33,731 nt of DNA from Oligoflexia bacterium (GTDB lineage Bacteria > Bdellovibrionota > UBA1018 > CAIPTA01), in assembly GCA_903867855.1 (NCBI GenBank), contig CAIPTA010000119.1:1-33731 (forward strand). The letters are read 5' to 3'. Below are positions 1 through 8,207 of this stretch, piece by piece. The stretch's first letter is position 1. Each line of letters begins with the position of its first letter. The notes under the pieces were generated by a model. The model searched no databases. It was given only the letters and a program-made list of their open reading frames with translations, and had not been told where the DNA came from. Position numbers and translations under genes: made by a program.

Positions 1-22
1 CAGACGTGTGCTCTTCCGATCT
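1..22. other. Residual Illumina adapter at the contig end
   Basis: The first 22 bases, beginning CAGACGTGTGCTCTTCC and ending GATCT, match the 3' end of the standard Illumina TruSeq read-2 adapter. They interrupt the reading frame of the minus-strand gene whose start lies at 162. They should be treated as untrimmed library sequence, so the true genome begins at about position 23. Confidence 0.95.
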
Positions 23-162
23 GTGTATTGACCAAAATAATCAGAAACGGAGAGGGCCCGGCCTAAATCATCGCGAGGAACATCAAATTTTCTTGGTGTG
101 CGAGCGATGCTTTCTTGCATCGCTGCGAATCGAGCTTGAGCTTCCATGGATTCGTAAGACAT
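23..162 (-). CDS. Truncated N-terminus of an unidentified protein
   Basis: An open frame starts with ATG at 162 and runs into the adapter, leaving about 46 genomic codons. The start is well supported: AAGGAG (complement of 170-175) lies 7 bases upstream. The fragment is hydrophilic, has no signal peptide, and begins MSYESMEAQARF. Its last residues read LSVSDYFGQY. A short SDYFG-like motif near the N-terminus is reminiscent of type III glutamine synthetases (GlnN), but 46 residues are too few to assign a family and I do not claim one. The 87-base gap to the rhodanese upstream, containing a hairpin with a T-run, suggests it is a separate transcription unit. Confidence 0.7.
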
Positions 163-169
163 AAGCGAA

Positions 170-175
170 CTCCTT
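170..175 (-). promoter_or_regulatory. Ribosome binding site of the truncated gene
   Basis: On the minus strand the site reads AAGGAG, 7 bases before the ATG at 162. It is a near-perfect Shine-Dalgarno sequence and fixes the start of the truncated gene, which is otherwise too short to judge. Confidence 0.7.
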
Positions 176-186
176 ATTGCCGGGTT

Positions 187-209
187 AAAAAATCTTACCT
201 ATAAGGTAA
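187..209 (-). terminator. Small hairpin with T-run, possible weak terminator or operator
   Basis: On the minus strand TTACCT and AGGTAA (195-209 on the plus strand) can pair as a perfect 6-bp stem with a 3-base loop. GA and six T residues (187-192) follow. It lies 41 bases beyond the rhodanese stop, so it could end the long upstream transcript. The stem is short and AT-rich, so termination would be weak. The same palindrome could instead be a protein-binding site for the downstream truncated gene. Confidence 0.35.
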
Positions 210-249
210 CATCCTTCGCGATGAGGAGTAAGAGAGGATAATGGATTTT

Positions 250-567
250 TTACGCGAATTTCTTTGTGGGCAACTGCGCATTTTTCCAAACGCTAAAACC
301 ACCGAGATTCTTGGCCTGGAAGCCCTCTGCACAAAGCAATCCAGCCACTCGTCCGGAACGCATACCCGACTTGCAATAACAGACTATATCTTTTCCCTTG
401 GGCAATTTTTGCTTGAAGCTTGTCCACTCGTCCGTATCCATTTTCGAAGTGGGCATCCAAAGAGCGCCTTCCGCAGTGCCTTCAGAGCGAAGCTCATCTT
501 CTTCACGAACGTCTACGAGAATGCAATTTCCCTTCTGCATGGCAGAAAAAACTTCTTTCGGATCCAT
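250..567 (-). CDS. Single-domain rhodanese (sulfurtransferase-like)
   Basis: This is a 105-residue rhodanese domain with no signal peptide, so probably cytoplasmic. The family moves sulfane sulfur through a persulfide on a loop cysteine. The active-site loop reads CKSGMR with Cys65 as the nucleophile. Asp19-Val-Arg-Glu and the closing GGFSVWKNAQLP segment match the typical rhodanese pattern. The start at 567 is chosen over a longer frame because GGGGAG lies just upstream and the upstream residues would overlap the previous gene. It is the last gene of the long convoy, 11 bases after the FHA protein. Its substrate cannot be told from sequence. A link to the envelope genes is only positional. 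Confidence 0.85.
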   Translation of the reverse strand: MDPKEVFSAMQKGNCILVDVREEDELRSEGTAEGALWMPTSKMDTDEWTSFKQKLPKGKDIVCYCKSGMRSGRVAGLLCAEGFQAKNLGGFSVWKNAQLPTKKFA

Positions 568-578
568 GGACTCTCCCC

Positions 579-2663
579 TTAGTTCCCCTTGAACGCCGGC
601 GCGAAGAGGAAAGGGTAGGATACTTCCACCACTCCACCACCTTCGGGTTCTGGGAATACAATGCGTTGAATTGTAGCCACAAGACAACGCTCTACGTTTG
701 CACTTTGCAGGCTGGAATTTTCTACCCCAGATTGAGAAACTCGTCCAGACGCCGAGATCAAGAATCTCACCATCACGCGACCGTGTAAATCCGCTTTCCC
801 ACCATTAGCTTCTAACTCATAGCAGTGACGAATCTGATCAAGATGCTGCTTGATAATGCGGTCGATCAAGTCCTTATCGAGACCACCCATGATCACCGTG
901 TCTTGAGAGTTACCCACTTCGATGGATGGGCGGCCACGTCCGGAGCCAGTGAGATTTCCACCACTCCCGATACGACCCACACCATGACCAATGGTTCCAT
1001 CGCCTAAGCCCTTATCGCCCAGACCCACTGACATACTTTTTCCACCGCCGCCGGTGCCACTACCGAGATCTCCCAGACCACCTTCACCTTGCGTAGTGAA
1101 TCCACCATGACCGCGAAGATTTTCTGCTGCGGCATTGGCTCCCGCAGAGCCAGCAGCAAGCTTCTTACTGATGCTTCCATCGATGCCATTGAAAAAGGAT
1201 TCTACATTGCCTTGGCCCTGGGCTTGGGTTTTTGCCACACTATTGGAATTTGGCGAACCCTTCGCCGCCGTTTGATGCACATTCGAAACTTTAGCATCAG
1301 GCTTTCCTGCCTGGCCTTCGGTGCCCGCATGACGAGCTCCTTCTCCCTGATTCCCTCCAGCTTGACGCTGTTGAGATCCTTTAACTAAATTCACAGGTGC
1401 GGGAGTTGGCTTTGGTTGCGCTGTTGGAGTGTGCTTCACTTCCGTAGGTAATTTTTTTGGAATTGGAGCGGGCTTCACCGGAGCTGGTTTTGGTTTTACC
1501 ACTGGCTTTGGTTTTGGCTTTGCCACCGGCTTCGGCTCTGGTTTCGGCTCAGGTTTTTTCTCCACTGGCTTTACTGTTGGTTCCTTCGGCTTCACTGGCT
1601 CGGGTAGCTTTGGAACTTCTTTTGGTGGTTGAAAGATCATTGTGGCAACACGCGGAGGTAACTCATCCACTGTGAGCGGCGGAGCTGTTTGCACTTGGGC
1701 AATAAGCACAACCAAAGCCGCAGTGAGCAAGAGAGAGGAGAACCAAATTCGAGTATAGAAAGGATCTCTCTCCAACACTCTCTGCCTGCGAAGGGATGGA
1801 GGCAGGGCAGAGTAATTAATAAAAAGAGTAATACCGCGGTAGCTGATCTTCGCTTGATCCGTGCTCTTTAGATTCACACGATAGCTGCCACCTGGATTTT
1901 GTTTCTTTAAATCCGCCAGCGAAATCAATTTTTTTCCGCTACGAATCACACCATCCATCTCGGCCGTATAATGAAGGGTATAACCACCGCCCTCGAAGCT
2001 AAGTACAGAAAAATTCTGCTGCAAACCCGGCACCAAAAAACTGGCGTGACTATTTTCACCGATTGTCACCGGCTCTTGATCCACAAAATGCTTCACATCG
2101 AGAATCACATCATCCCAATATTGCACCACTTGCATGGCCTGCTCGGATCCCGATGGATAATCGAAGATCTGAATTACATCGCGCTCGTCTTCTAAGATGA
2201 GTGGACGGAAATCTTCCTTATCGTTCAAGAAAAGACTGCGGCTACCGCTAGAGCGAACCATGGGCTTCGGCAATTGCGCGCGAGTTTCTGTGAGTGATTG
2301 ACGTTTGAAAGTAAGGATTGCGAAACCGATTTTAATCTCGTCGCCGTCTTTTACTTCCTCGGAGACTACTCTTTTATCATTGATAAAAACGCCAGTCTCG
2401 CTGGCCATATCGTAAATATGAATTCCGCCCTGAGAATCCATTTCGATAATAGCATGTACGTTGGAAACGGAGTTCTGCTGGATGCGAATATCGGAGGAGA
2501 GCGCACTGCCCACCACTACTTGATTTTTATTAAGCTTATAACTGCGCTTAACCTCATCCTTGCCTTTGCCAGTGATAACATTAAAAATCATCACCCACTG
2601 ATTTTCAGAGCGGATGGGATTTGGTTCGGCAGCAGGGGATTCTAGCTTCTTTTTGTCGTCCAT
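579..2663 (-). CDS. FHA / TM / proline-rich / AgmX-PglI-tail protein (GltG/NfsG-like)
   Basis: This 694-residue inner-membrane protein has an N-terminal cytoplasmic FHA domain (about 25-120) containing GSALSSDIRI and SVSNVHAII, a phosphothreonine-binding fold. A second beta-rich region spans about 160-285. One membrane helix follows at 306-324. The periplasmic part has a Pro/Lys-rich stalk (345-423), a Gly-rich region (about 515-580), and a TonB-like C-terminal domain (about 594-690) with Cys614 and Cys660, matching the AgmX/PglI tail found in myxobacterial gliding proteins. This architecture is that of GltG of the Myxococcus gliding complex and its paralogue NfsG. It is thought to link cytoplasmic signalling to periplasmic and outer-membrane partners. 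It lies 8 bases after the CglF-like gene. The module assignment is strong; the choice between Glt and Nfs is open. Confidence 0.85.
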   Translation of the reverse strand: MDDKKKLESPAAEPNPIRSENQWVMIFNVITGKGKDEVKRSYKLNKNQVVVGSALSSDIRIQQNSVSNVHAIIEMDSQGGIHIYDMASETGVFINDKRVVSEEVKDGDEIKIGFAILTFKRQSLTETRAQLPKPMVRSSGSRSLFLNDKEDFRPLILEDERDVIQIFDYPSGSEQAMQVVQYWDDVILDVKHFVDQEPVTIGENSHASFLVPGLQQNFSVLSFEGGGYTLHYTAEMDGVIRSGKKLISLADLKKQNPGGSYRVNLKSTDQAKISYRGITLFINYSALPPSLRRQRVLERDPFYTRIWFSSLLLTAALVVLIAQVQTAPPLTVDELPPRVATMIFQPPKEVPKLPEPVKPKEPTVKPVEKKPEPKPEPKPVAKPKPKPVVKPKPAPVKPAPIPKKLPTEVKHTPTAQPKPTPAPVNLVKGSQQRQAGGNQGEGARHAGTEGQAGKPDAKVSNVHQTAAKGSPNSNSVAKTQAQGQGNVESFFNGIDGSISKKLAAGSAGANAAAENLRGHGGFTTQGEGGLGDLGSGTGGGGKSMSVGLGDKGLGDGTIGHGVGRIGSGGNLTGSGRGRPSIEVGNSQDTVIMGGLDKDLIDRIIKQHLDQIRHCYELEANGGKADLHGRVMVRFLISASGRVSQSGVENSSLQSANVERCLVATIQRIVFPEPEGGGVVEVSYPFLFAPAFKGN
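1395..1631 (-). repeat. Lys-Pro repeat-encoding stretch in the FHA protein
   Basis: This segment encodes residues about 345-423, dominated by KP, EP and VKP units such as KPEPKPEPKPVAKPKPKP. It predicts an extended rigid stalk like the periplasm-spanning part of TonB. The repetition is at the protein level. On the opposite strand it generates a spurious Gly/Phe-rich frame. Confidence 0.8.
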
Positions 2664-2671
2664 AAAATCCT

Positions 2672-2968
2672 CTATTTCATCAGTAGCGAATCACGAATGA
2701 GCTCGCGGTGAAAATTGGGGCGTAGCTTTAGTAGGCTGCCAAACTGTTTTTCTGGAGGCGTAACGATATAAATACCCTCTGGGTTATTAACTTGCCCTTC
2801 CACGATGGCATCATTGAAATCAACTTTGGTGCGCTTCTTATAGATAATTTTTGGGGCACCGATAGCAGAGGTTTTTCCATCCGGGAGTGGAGCTAAATCG
2901 ATATCCTCGGCTTGAGCTACAATGGAAGCAAGCATCATAACAATAAAAAAAATTGATGGGATCTTCAT
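2672..2968 (-). CDS. Small exported protein, CglF-like
   Basis: A 98-residue protein with a clear signal peptide (starting MKIPSIFF, probable cleavage after VAQA), so periplasmic or outer-membrane associated. The mature part holds a KKRTKVDF segment, an EGQV..PEG motif and a C-terminal FGSLLKLRPNFHRELIRDS stretch. This resembles my memory of small CglF-type gliding proteins of Deltaproteobacteria, but I could not verify it. The start at 2968 is preferred: its ATGA overlaps the stop of the large TPR gene by 4 bases and GGAGGGG precedes it. Its place just before the FHA gene matches where a small F-type protein would sit in a Glt/Nfs operon. Confidence 0.75.
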   Translation of the reverse strand: MKIPSIFFIVMMLASIVAQAEDIDLAPLPDGKTSAIGAPKIIYKKRTKVDFNDAIVEGQVNNPEGIYIVTPPEKQFGSLLKLRPNFHRELIRDSLLMK

Positions 2969-5900
2969 TTCCCCTCCTTCATATTCCAATTACTATCTAA
3001 AAGACTGGCGAATTCACTAGAGCCAACCAATGCATGAATCTCCGCGTGCGCATCCTGGTAGCCGCCCTGAGCCAATTCCAGAACAGCCTTCGCATATCGA
3101 GCATTCACAGAATTTCCACTCGTAAATGTTTCTGCCAGTGGCTGAGCCAGCGAGAGTTTTCCAATCGCTAGATAAGATAGTCCCAAGCCCTTCGTAACTT
3201 CTGGATCATTCGGCATTCGCACCTGGAGCTGACGATAGGCCAAGTTCGCGTGGCGCCAAAGCCCACTTGCCATATAGAGACGGCAAATATTTTTCTTCGG
3301 CTGCGTAGCAAATTCATCATGATTCATCGCTGCCTTAAAGCCAGCGCTGGCATCAGAAAGATTTCCATCTAGCCCTTGGAGATACGCAAGGTTATTGATC
3401 GCCGCTACATCTTTGGCATTTTTATCTAGTGTCTTGAGGTAAAAAATTTTCGCGAGCTCAAATTGGCCCTGGCTTAAGTGCCAATTTCCAACGGCAACCC
3501 AAGACGCAAGCGCATCAGGCTTCTTCAACAGAGTTTCGCGGTGCTTGGAAAGTTCTGTGGAGTCAGCTGGGAATTCTCCCATCGCCCATTCCGAGGCATT
3601 GCTCCAATTCACCTCTTGCACCAGAGGATAGCGATCTGGTCGTGCCGCCATCACTGCCGCCAAAATATAAACTTTCGCCATCACAGCGCCTGTAACGGTA
3701 AGGCTCTCCCCTTTTTTGAGGGCATTTTCTAAAGTTTCATTCACTTTTACGTAAACCGGCGCGGCCACATTTCGAAGTTGTGCTTTAAATTTCGCCTTAT
3801 CTTCAGGCGAAAACTCTGTAGGAACAGGAGCTGCCTCTAACTTTTGAGCGAAGTTTCGGTAGGCCATCGCCATTCTGCGAAAAGATTCCACACCCCAGTT
3901 ACCATCGCCGAATTCAATCACCTCGATATAGCCTTTGTTCAAGCGATCTAGCGCGGCTAGCTTACTATTGATATCTAGCTTCAGCTGCGCCTCTGGCAAA
4001 CGAAGAGGAGCATTTTCAAATTCTGCCTCGAGAGGTGCAAGGAGTAGGAGCCGAGCGTGAGCCGCAAAGCCTAACTCTGCCCCAGTACTAGAGCGCCCTT
4101 TTGCTCGCACCTTTTTCATCACGGTGCTTATATAGTTCTGCGCCTTTTCATCTTCCTGAAGTTTCGCGTAAAGCAAACCAGTGTTCAAGGTAGACTCAAT
4201 CGCATATTTTCCATTGGGGAAAGCGGCAGTATATTTCTGCAGGGCCCGAATTGCTTCTATAGAATTTCCACTCTTCATCAACTTATTGGCGGTGTTGAAT
4301 AAGAAATCCTCGGCCGTATTTCTTGCGGAAGTGATTCCAGCATTGGCTTCTGCCACGATTTCACGAAAATCATCAGAAGCTTTATCCTGCTGATTGAGAG
4401 CACTTCGGAGGAGTGCGGCACCGCGAATAGCCTCGGAAACATTTTTCTGGGTGCCCGAGTGCAAAGAAGTGATTCGCTTCTTAAAGGCAGAGTAGAAACC
4501 CTCATAAATAGAGGCGGCATCTTCATATTGTCCGTGCAAGAATTTTTCGTTGGCTAATCCCAGCACGTTCTTTTGGGTTTGCTCATCCTCGGGGTAAATC
4601 TGTAGAATTTCCTGAAAAATACGGAGTTCATTCTGTTGATCTTTCGCGCGAGAATAGCTCACAGCCGCGTTGTTCAAGGCCTTATAGCGAACTTCATTCT
4701 CTTTCGCCTCGCGAGCAAGACGCTCATACTGCACAGCCGCAGAAGAAAAGTTTTGATCCTTCTCTAGAGTCTGCACCTGATTAAATTTTGCTCGAGAAGA
4801 AAGCGATTCAAGTTGGGCGCGCAGTAAGCCCTTACGATCTTGGCTGAGTAATGGACCATTCTTTAAAATGCTTTCCGCTAAAACTGCAGTGCCTGCGTAA
4901 TCCTTACGGTCTTCACAATCTTTCACGAGTGTGAGTGCTGCATCCAATGCCTCCTTCGAGGATGGATATTGATTCGCGAGATTGAGAAGGCGTGGACGAG
5001 CCTCACTCATTCGATTACTCGTTACAAGAAGGCCAGCTGCGCGGGCCAAGTATTTTGGTGCGTCCTTATCGGTGGGATAAATTCGCACATACGCATCAAT
5101 TGCACCGATCAACTCATCGGTTTCGGCAGCTGGTAGACTTTTCGCACTCTTACCTTTGAAGTAAGAATCTAGAGAGTAGATGAGTCCTAACGCACTATCC
5201 TTTTGGTATTTTTTTAAGAACGCATCATTTGGATTCGCGAAACTAGCATCGATGATCGCGCGAAATTCCTTGGCAGCGGCTTGGTGCTTGCCTTGCTGAG
5301 AAAGGGAATCGGCCAGCAAATAATGAATTTCAGCAGAGTCTTCCGGCTTTATCTTGGTGGCGAATGCGCCTAGATAAATTCGATACAATTCTTCGGAACG
5401 AGCAAAGGCAGCATGAGAATTTTTTGATTTATTTCCCTCTTGGTGAGCAAGCAAGGCATTTTTACGAACTAAGCTGCGAATTACTTCGATTCGATCCTCA
5501 CTCGGAGTTTTTGCGTTGCTCACAAAATCGGAAGTGATCTGCTTTAGCAGTGCCACAACCTTCAGTTGATCACCCTTATTTTCTGCTACATGCAGGCTAT
5601 CCATCATAATCTGGAAGCGTTGGTCTTCACCTACTTCAGTGGTGGATCCACCCATATCTACGAGTTGTTTATTGATCAATAGGGCTTGGGAGTAGCGCCC
5701 CTCGTGCTGATAATTTCCGGCTAGACGTCGGAGCGCGTCTACCGCTTCATTTTTCCCTAGGATATCGGCGAAGTATTTGCTCGCGCCATTAACATCGCCA
5801 CCTTCAGAATAAAATAGCGACAAGGAATCTACAGCATCACGTTGCAACGCAATTCCGGCCTTCTCGGCACTGGAATCTTGGCGAGCCAGCATAATGGCCT

Positions 5901-6657
5901 GCCCCATCGTATTCACTGCTTTATTATATTGGCGAAGCTTGAATTCACTCCAAGCGAGACCATAGAGCACTCTTGGCTTCGAGGGGCTGTTCTCACTTTT
6001 TGCGGCGGCTTGGTAGTTGTCTCTCGCCACATCGAAATCACGATTTGCAAAAGCATAATCTGCAATATAACGATGCGCTTCTGCGGCATAGCGACTCTTC
6101 CCGCTATGATTCACGATATTTTCAAAATTGTGGATCGATTCTTTTTTGTGACCTAGCTCCCACTGGTTAAAGCCGAGAAAATAGTACACTTCATCCATGC
6201 GTGGATAGCGAGAATGTAAACTCGGAATTCTCTCCAAGGTACTAACGGCTTTCATCAGCCATTGGCGAGAGATGGCATTATCTAGCACAGGTTTACGCGT
6301 TGCTTTTTGCTGCGCCAGGGGCTGACGCAAATAAGCGTCCATCTTGGCTGCCCAAATTTCATTTTCTTTGCCGAACAGTAACTTATATTTTTCCGTATAG
6401 AGCTCTGCGAGACGCAGAACCATATCAGGATCCTGATCTTGAGGCGCGCTGCGGGAGAGAACCACTTGCAGCTGATTCACTTCCTTCATTCGATAGTCAT
6501 CGATTTTTTGCTCGGAAGCATTCACCACGCTAGAATAATCAGCGCTCGAATAGGCGGCCACCGCCGCATCGGCAAAGCAGAGCCCACTCGTGCTGAGTAA
6601 CATCAAAAAAAGAATTCGATGCTGCTTAGTAGCATTCTGGCCGTAACGCGAAAACAT
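2965..6657 (-). CDS. Large periplasmic TPR protein (GltD/NfsD-like)
   Basis: This 1230-residue exported protein consists mostly of tetratricopeptide-like helical repeats, visible as recurring A..Y..A....P pairs such as YFLGFNQWELGHKKESIHNF near the N-terminus and LAYLQGLDGNLSDASAGFKA near the C-terminus. The signal peptide lies in the first 30 residues, with hydrophobic core ILFLMLLSTSGLCFA. The start at 6657 is preferred to in-frame ATGs at 6675 and 6672 because TTGGGGG precedes it, the same spacing and sequence as at the barrel gene, and it gives a normal-length signal peptide. It overlaps the upstream TPR gene by 32 bases. By size and neighbours it resembles GltD (AgnA) or NfsD. TPR repeats diverge fast, so this rests partly on context. 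Confidence 0.75.
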   Translation of the reverse strand: MFSRYGQNATKQHRILFLMLLSTSGLCFADAAVAAYSSADYSSVVNASEQKIDDYRMKEVNQLQVVLSRSAPQDQDPDMVLRLAELYTEKYKLLFGKENEIWAAKMDAYLRQPLAQQKATRKPVLDNAISRQWLMKAVSTLERIPSLHSRYPRMDEVYYFLGFNQWELGHKKESIHNFENIVNHSGKSRYAAEAHRYIADYAFANRDFDVARDNYQAAAKSENSPSKPRVLYGLAWSEFKLRQYNKAVNTMGQAIMLARQDSSAEKAGIALQRDAVDSLSLFYSEGGDVNGASKYFADILGKNEAVDALRRLAGNYQHEGRYSQALLINKQLVDMGGSTTEVGEDQRFQIMMDSLHVAENKGDQLKVVALLKQITSDFVSNAKTPSEDRIEVIRSLVRKNALLAHQEGNKSKNSHAAFARSEELYRIYLGAFATKIKPEDSAEIHYLLADSLSQQGKHQAAAKEFRAIIDASFANPNDAFLKKYQKDSALGLIYSLDSYFKGKSAKSLPAAETDELIGAIDAYVRIYPTDKDAPKYLARAAGLLVTSNRMSEARPRLLNLANQYPSSKEALDAALTLVKDCEDRKDYAGTAVLAESILKNGPLLSQDRKGLLRAQLESLSSRAKFNQVQTLEKDQNFSSAAVQYERLAREAKENEVRYKALNNAAVSYSRAKDQQNELRIFQEILQIYPEDEQTQKNVLGLANEKFLHGQYEDAASIYEGFYSAFKKRITSLHSGTQKNVSEAIRGAALLRSALNQQDKASDDFREIVAEANAGITSARNTAEDFLFNTANKLMKSGNSIEAIRALQKYTAAFPNGKYAIESTLNTGLLYAKLQEDEKAQNYISTVMKKVRAKGRSSTGAELGFAAHARLLLLAPLEAEFENAPLRLPEAQLKLDINSKLAALDRLNKGYIEVIEFGDGNWGVESFRRMAMAYRNFAQKLEAAPVPTEFSPEDKAKFKAQLRNVAAPVYVKVNETLENALKKGESLTVTGAVMAKVYILAAVMAARPDRYPLVQEVNWSNASEWAMGEFPADSTELSKHRETLLKKPDALASWVAVGNWHLSQGQFELAKIFYLKTLDKNAKDVAAINNLAYLQGLDGNLSDASAGFKAAMNHDEFATQPKKNICRLYMASGLWRHANLAYRQLQVRMPNDPEVTKGLGLSYLAIGKLSLAQPLAETFTSGNSVNARYAKAVLELAQGGYQDAHAEIHALVGSSEFASLLDSNWNMKEGK

Positions 6658-8182
6658 AATCCCCCAACTCATCATCCCAGAACTCCCCGTTGAAATCCCA
6701 GAAGTACTGGTTATTCATTAGGTGAGGTCGTCCGAGCGATCCACGCTTCTTAGTGCCCCAAACATCTTTTCCTTCATTCACAGAATTGGCTAGCATCTCT
6801 GCGCGCTCTTTTGCCCGGCGGAGCATTTCTAATTTCACAATATCGATGGTGCTCACGTTCGCAAGTAAGTTCTTATATTCGGTAGCAAGACGATCGCGCA
6901 CGAATTGCCCGCCGATTTCTTGCGAAGTTTCCCAGCGCCACACGAGCACATCACGAAGGAAGCCACCGAGGCCCTTCTTGCCCGCATCGCCAATGCCATT
7001 CAGATAGAGATATTCACGACGAACTTTTTCCCCACTGAAAGCAAGCTGTTCGAAATAGGGGGAACGCACAAATCGATTCATCACTTGGTTCATCGGATCT
7101 GGGCTTTGAGCCTTAGCCTTCAAGGCTTCTAGGCCGCGCTCGAAGAGGCGCACAAGCCCTGCCGTATTGCCATCGGCTGCCCCTTCCAACATGGTTTTCA
7201 TCGATTGGCCAACCTTGCCGTATTTAGACATAAAGGCATTCGCTTCACGCTCTACATCTTCATAGAGACACATCTGAAGATAGCTGATCGAGCGCAACAT
7301 CTCGATTTCTGAATCATGAAACCAGCTGAGTGCAGGAGCCTTATAGCTCACGAGACGGCCGAGCGCACGATTGTAATCACCGCGGGCAACGGCTACCCAA
7401 GCACGCTCATACTGAATTTGCGGCCAAACAAAACTTTTGATCTCTACCTGGTCATACCAGGCTTCTGCATCGCTATAGCGCTTTGCTTGGTAAAGACCGC
7501 GCGCCACGCCAGCAGTGCAACGGTTTCTCAGTTCAAATAGCTCATTCTTCGTAGAGGTTTTGAGGTAACCATAGTTTTTCGAAAGCGCGATACATTGCTT
7601 GAAGTCACCGATGCCATTATCGATTTGCCCTAAAATTAAGTAGGAAGTGGCGCGCACGAAAAGAGCATAGGGATAGTTGCGAAAGTTACGATTGATATCA
7701 TTCACCGCCCTAAGTGCATCAAAAGGGCGCGAAGCAAATAAATGATCTTCTGCTAGAAAGTAGAGATAATAGTCGCGCTGATCATTGGGATACTGATCTT
7801 CTTTCGTATATTTCAGCAAGTACTTCTTAAAAACGATACCGCCCACATTATCCACAAGAGGCTGCACACTGGTTAGCGCTAAACGAATGGCACGATCGTC
7901 TCCACTACCTACGGCCTTCAAGAAGAAATAGCTCGCAGACTGATATAGCCCCTGAGCTACGAGCGCATTAGAAATATAGGCATTCACTAAAGCTCGTTTG
8001 CTAGAATCTTCTGCTCTCTGCAAACTTTGAAAATAGTAACGAGCTGCTTGAAAGTATTCGCCGCGTTTTTCGAAGCGAAGACCTTCCTGTAGATACGACT
8101 CTGGCGAATAGTCTGCGAAGACAAGATTCGTAGCCACCAATCCTAGGCAGACAAAGAGTGAAATTTTTTTCCAGTTCTTCAC
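6626..8182 (-). CDS. Periplasmic TPR protein (GltC/GltE-like)
   Basis: A 518-residue exported protein with TPR-like repeats in its first 300 residues (for example LRFEKRGEYFQAARYYFQSL). The C-terminal region has alpha-helical segments and a distinctive ending, YFWDFNGEFWDDELGDYVF. The GTG start at 8182 is preferred to an ATG at 8206: GGGGAG lies 8 bases before the GTG, nothing like it precedes the ATG, and GTG gives a compact signal peptide beginning MKNWKKISLF and ending LVFA. No lipobox cysteine is seen, which fits GltC better than the lipoprotein GltE. It sits between the outer-membrane barrel and the large TPR protein, as C-type genes do in nfs operons. Subunit identity is inferred. Confidence 0.75.
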   Translation of the reverse strand: MKNWKKISLFVCLGLVATNLVFADYSPESYLQEGLRFEKRGEYFQAARYYFQSLQRAEDSSKRALVNAYISNALVAQGLYQSASYFFLKAVGSGDDRAIRLALTSVQPLVDNVGGIVFKKYLLKYTKEDQYPNDQRDYYLYFLAEDHLFASRPFDALRAVNDINRNFRNYPYALFVRATSYLILGQIDNGIGDFKQCIALSKNYGYLKTSTKNELFELRNRCTAGVARGLYQAKRYSDAEAWYDQVEIKSFVWPQIQYERAWVAVARGDYNRALGRLVSYKAPALSWFHDSEIEMLRSISYLQMCLYEDVEREANAFMSKYGKVGQSMKTMLEGAADGNTAGLVRLFERGLEALKAKAQSPDPMNQVMNRFVRSPYFEQLAFSGEKVRREYLYLNGIGDAGKKGLGGFLRDVLVWRWETSQEIGGQFVRDRLATEYKNLLANVSTIDIVKLEMLRRAKERAEMLANSVNEGKDVWGTKKRGSLGRPHLMNNQYFWDFNGEFWDDELGDYVFALRPECY

Positions 8183-8190
8183 GCGACGAA

Positions 8191-8196
8191 CTCCCC
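8191..8196 (-). promoter_or_regulatory. Ribosome binding site that decides a GTG start
   Basis: On the minus strand the site reads GGGGAG, 8 bases before the GTG at 8182. The competing ATG at 8206 has no such sequence and would add eight residues ahead of an otherwise standard signal peptide. Confidence 0.65.
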
Positions 8197-8207
8197 TCGC
8201 ATTCAAG

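Noticed and set aside
241..582. Plus-strand frame of 113 codons near the left end
   Set aside because: It lies opposite the rhodanese gene, which has a clear active site and ribosome binding site. The plus-strand product shows no family features.
1429..1632. Plus-strand frame encoding a Gly/Phe repeat protein
   Set aside because: It is the complement of the Lys-Pro stalk of the FHA protein. The repetitive look comes from that stalk.
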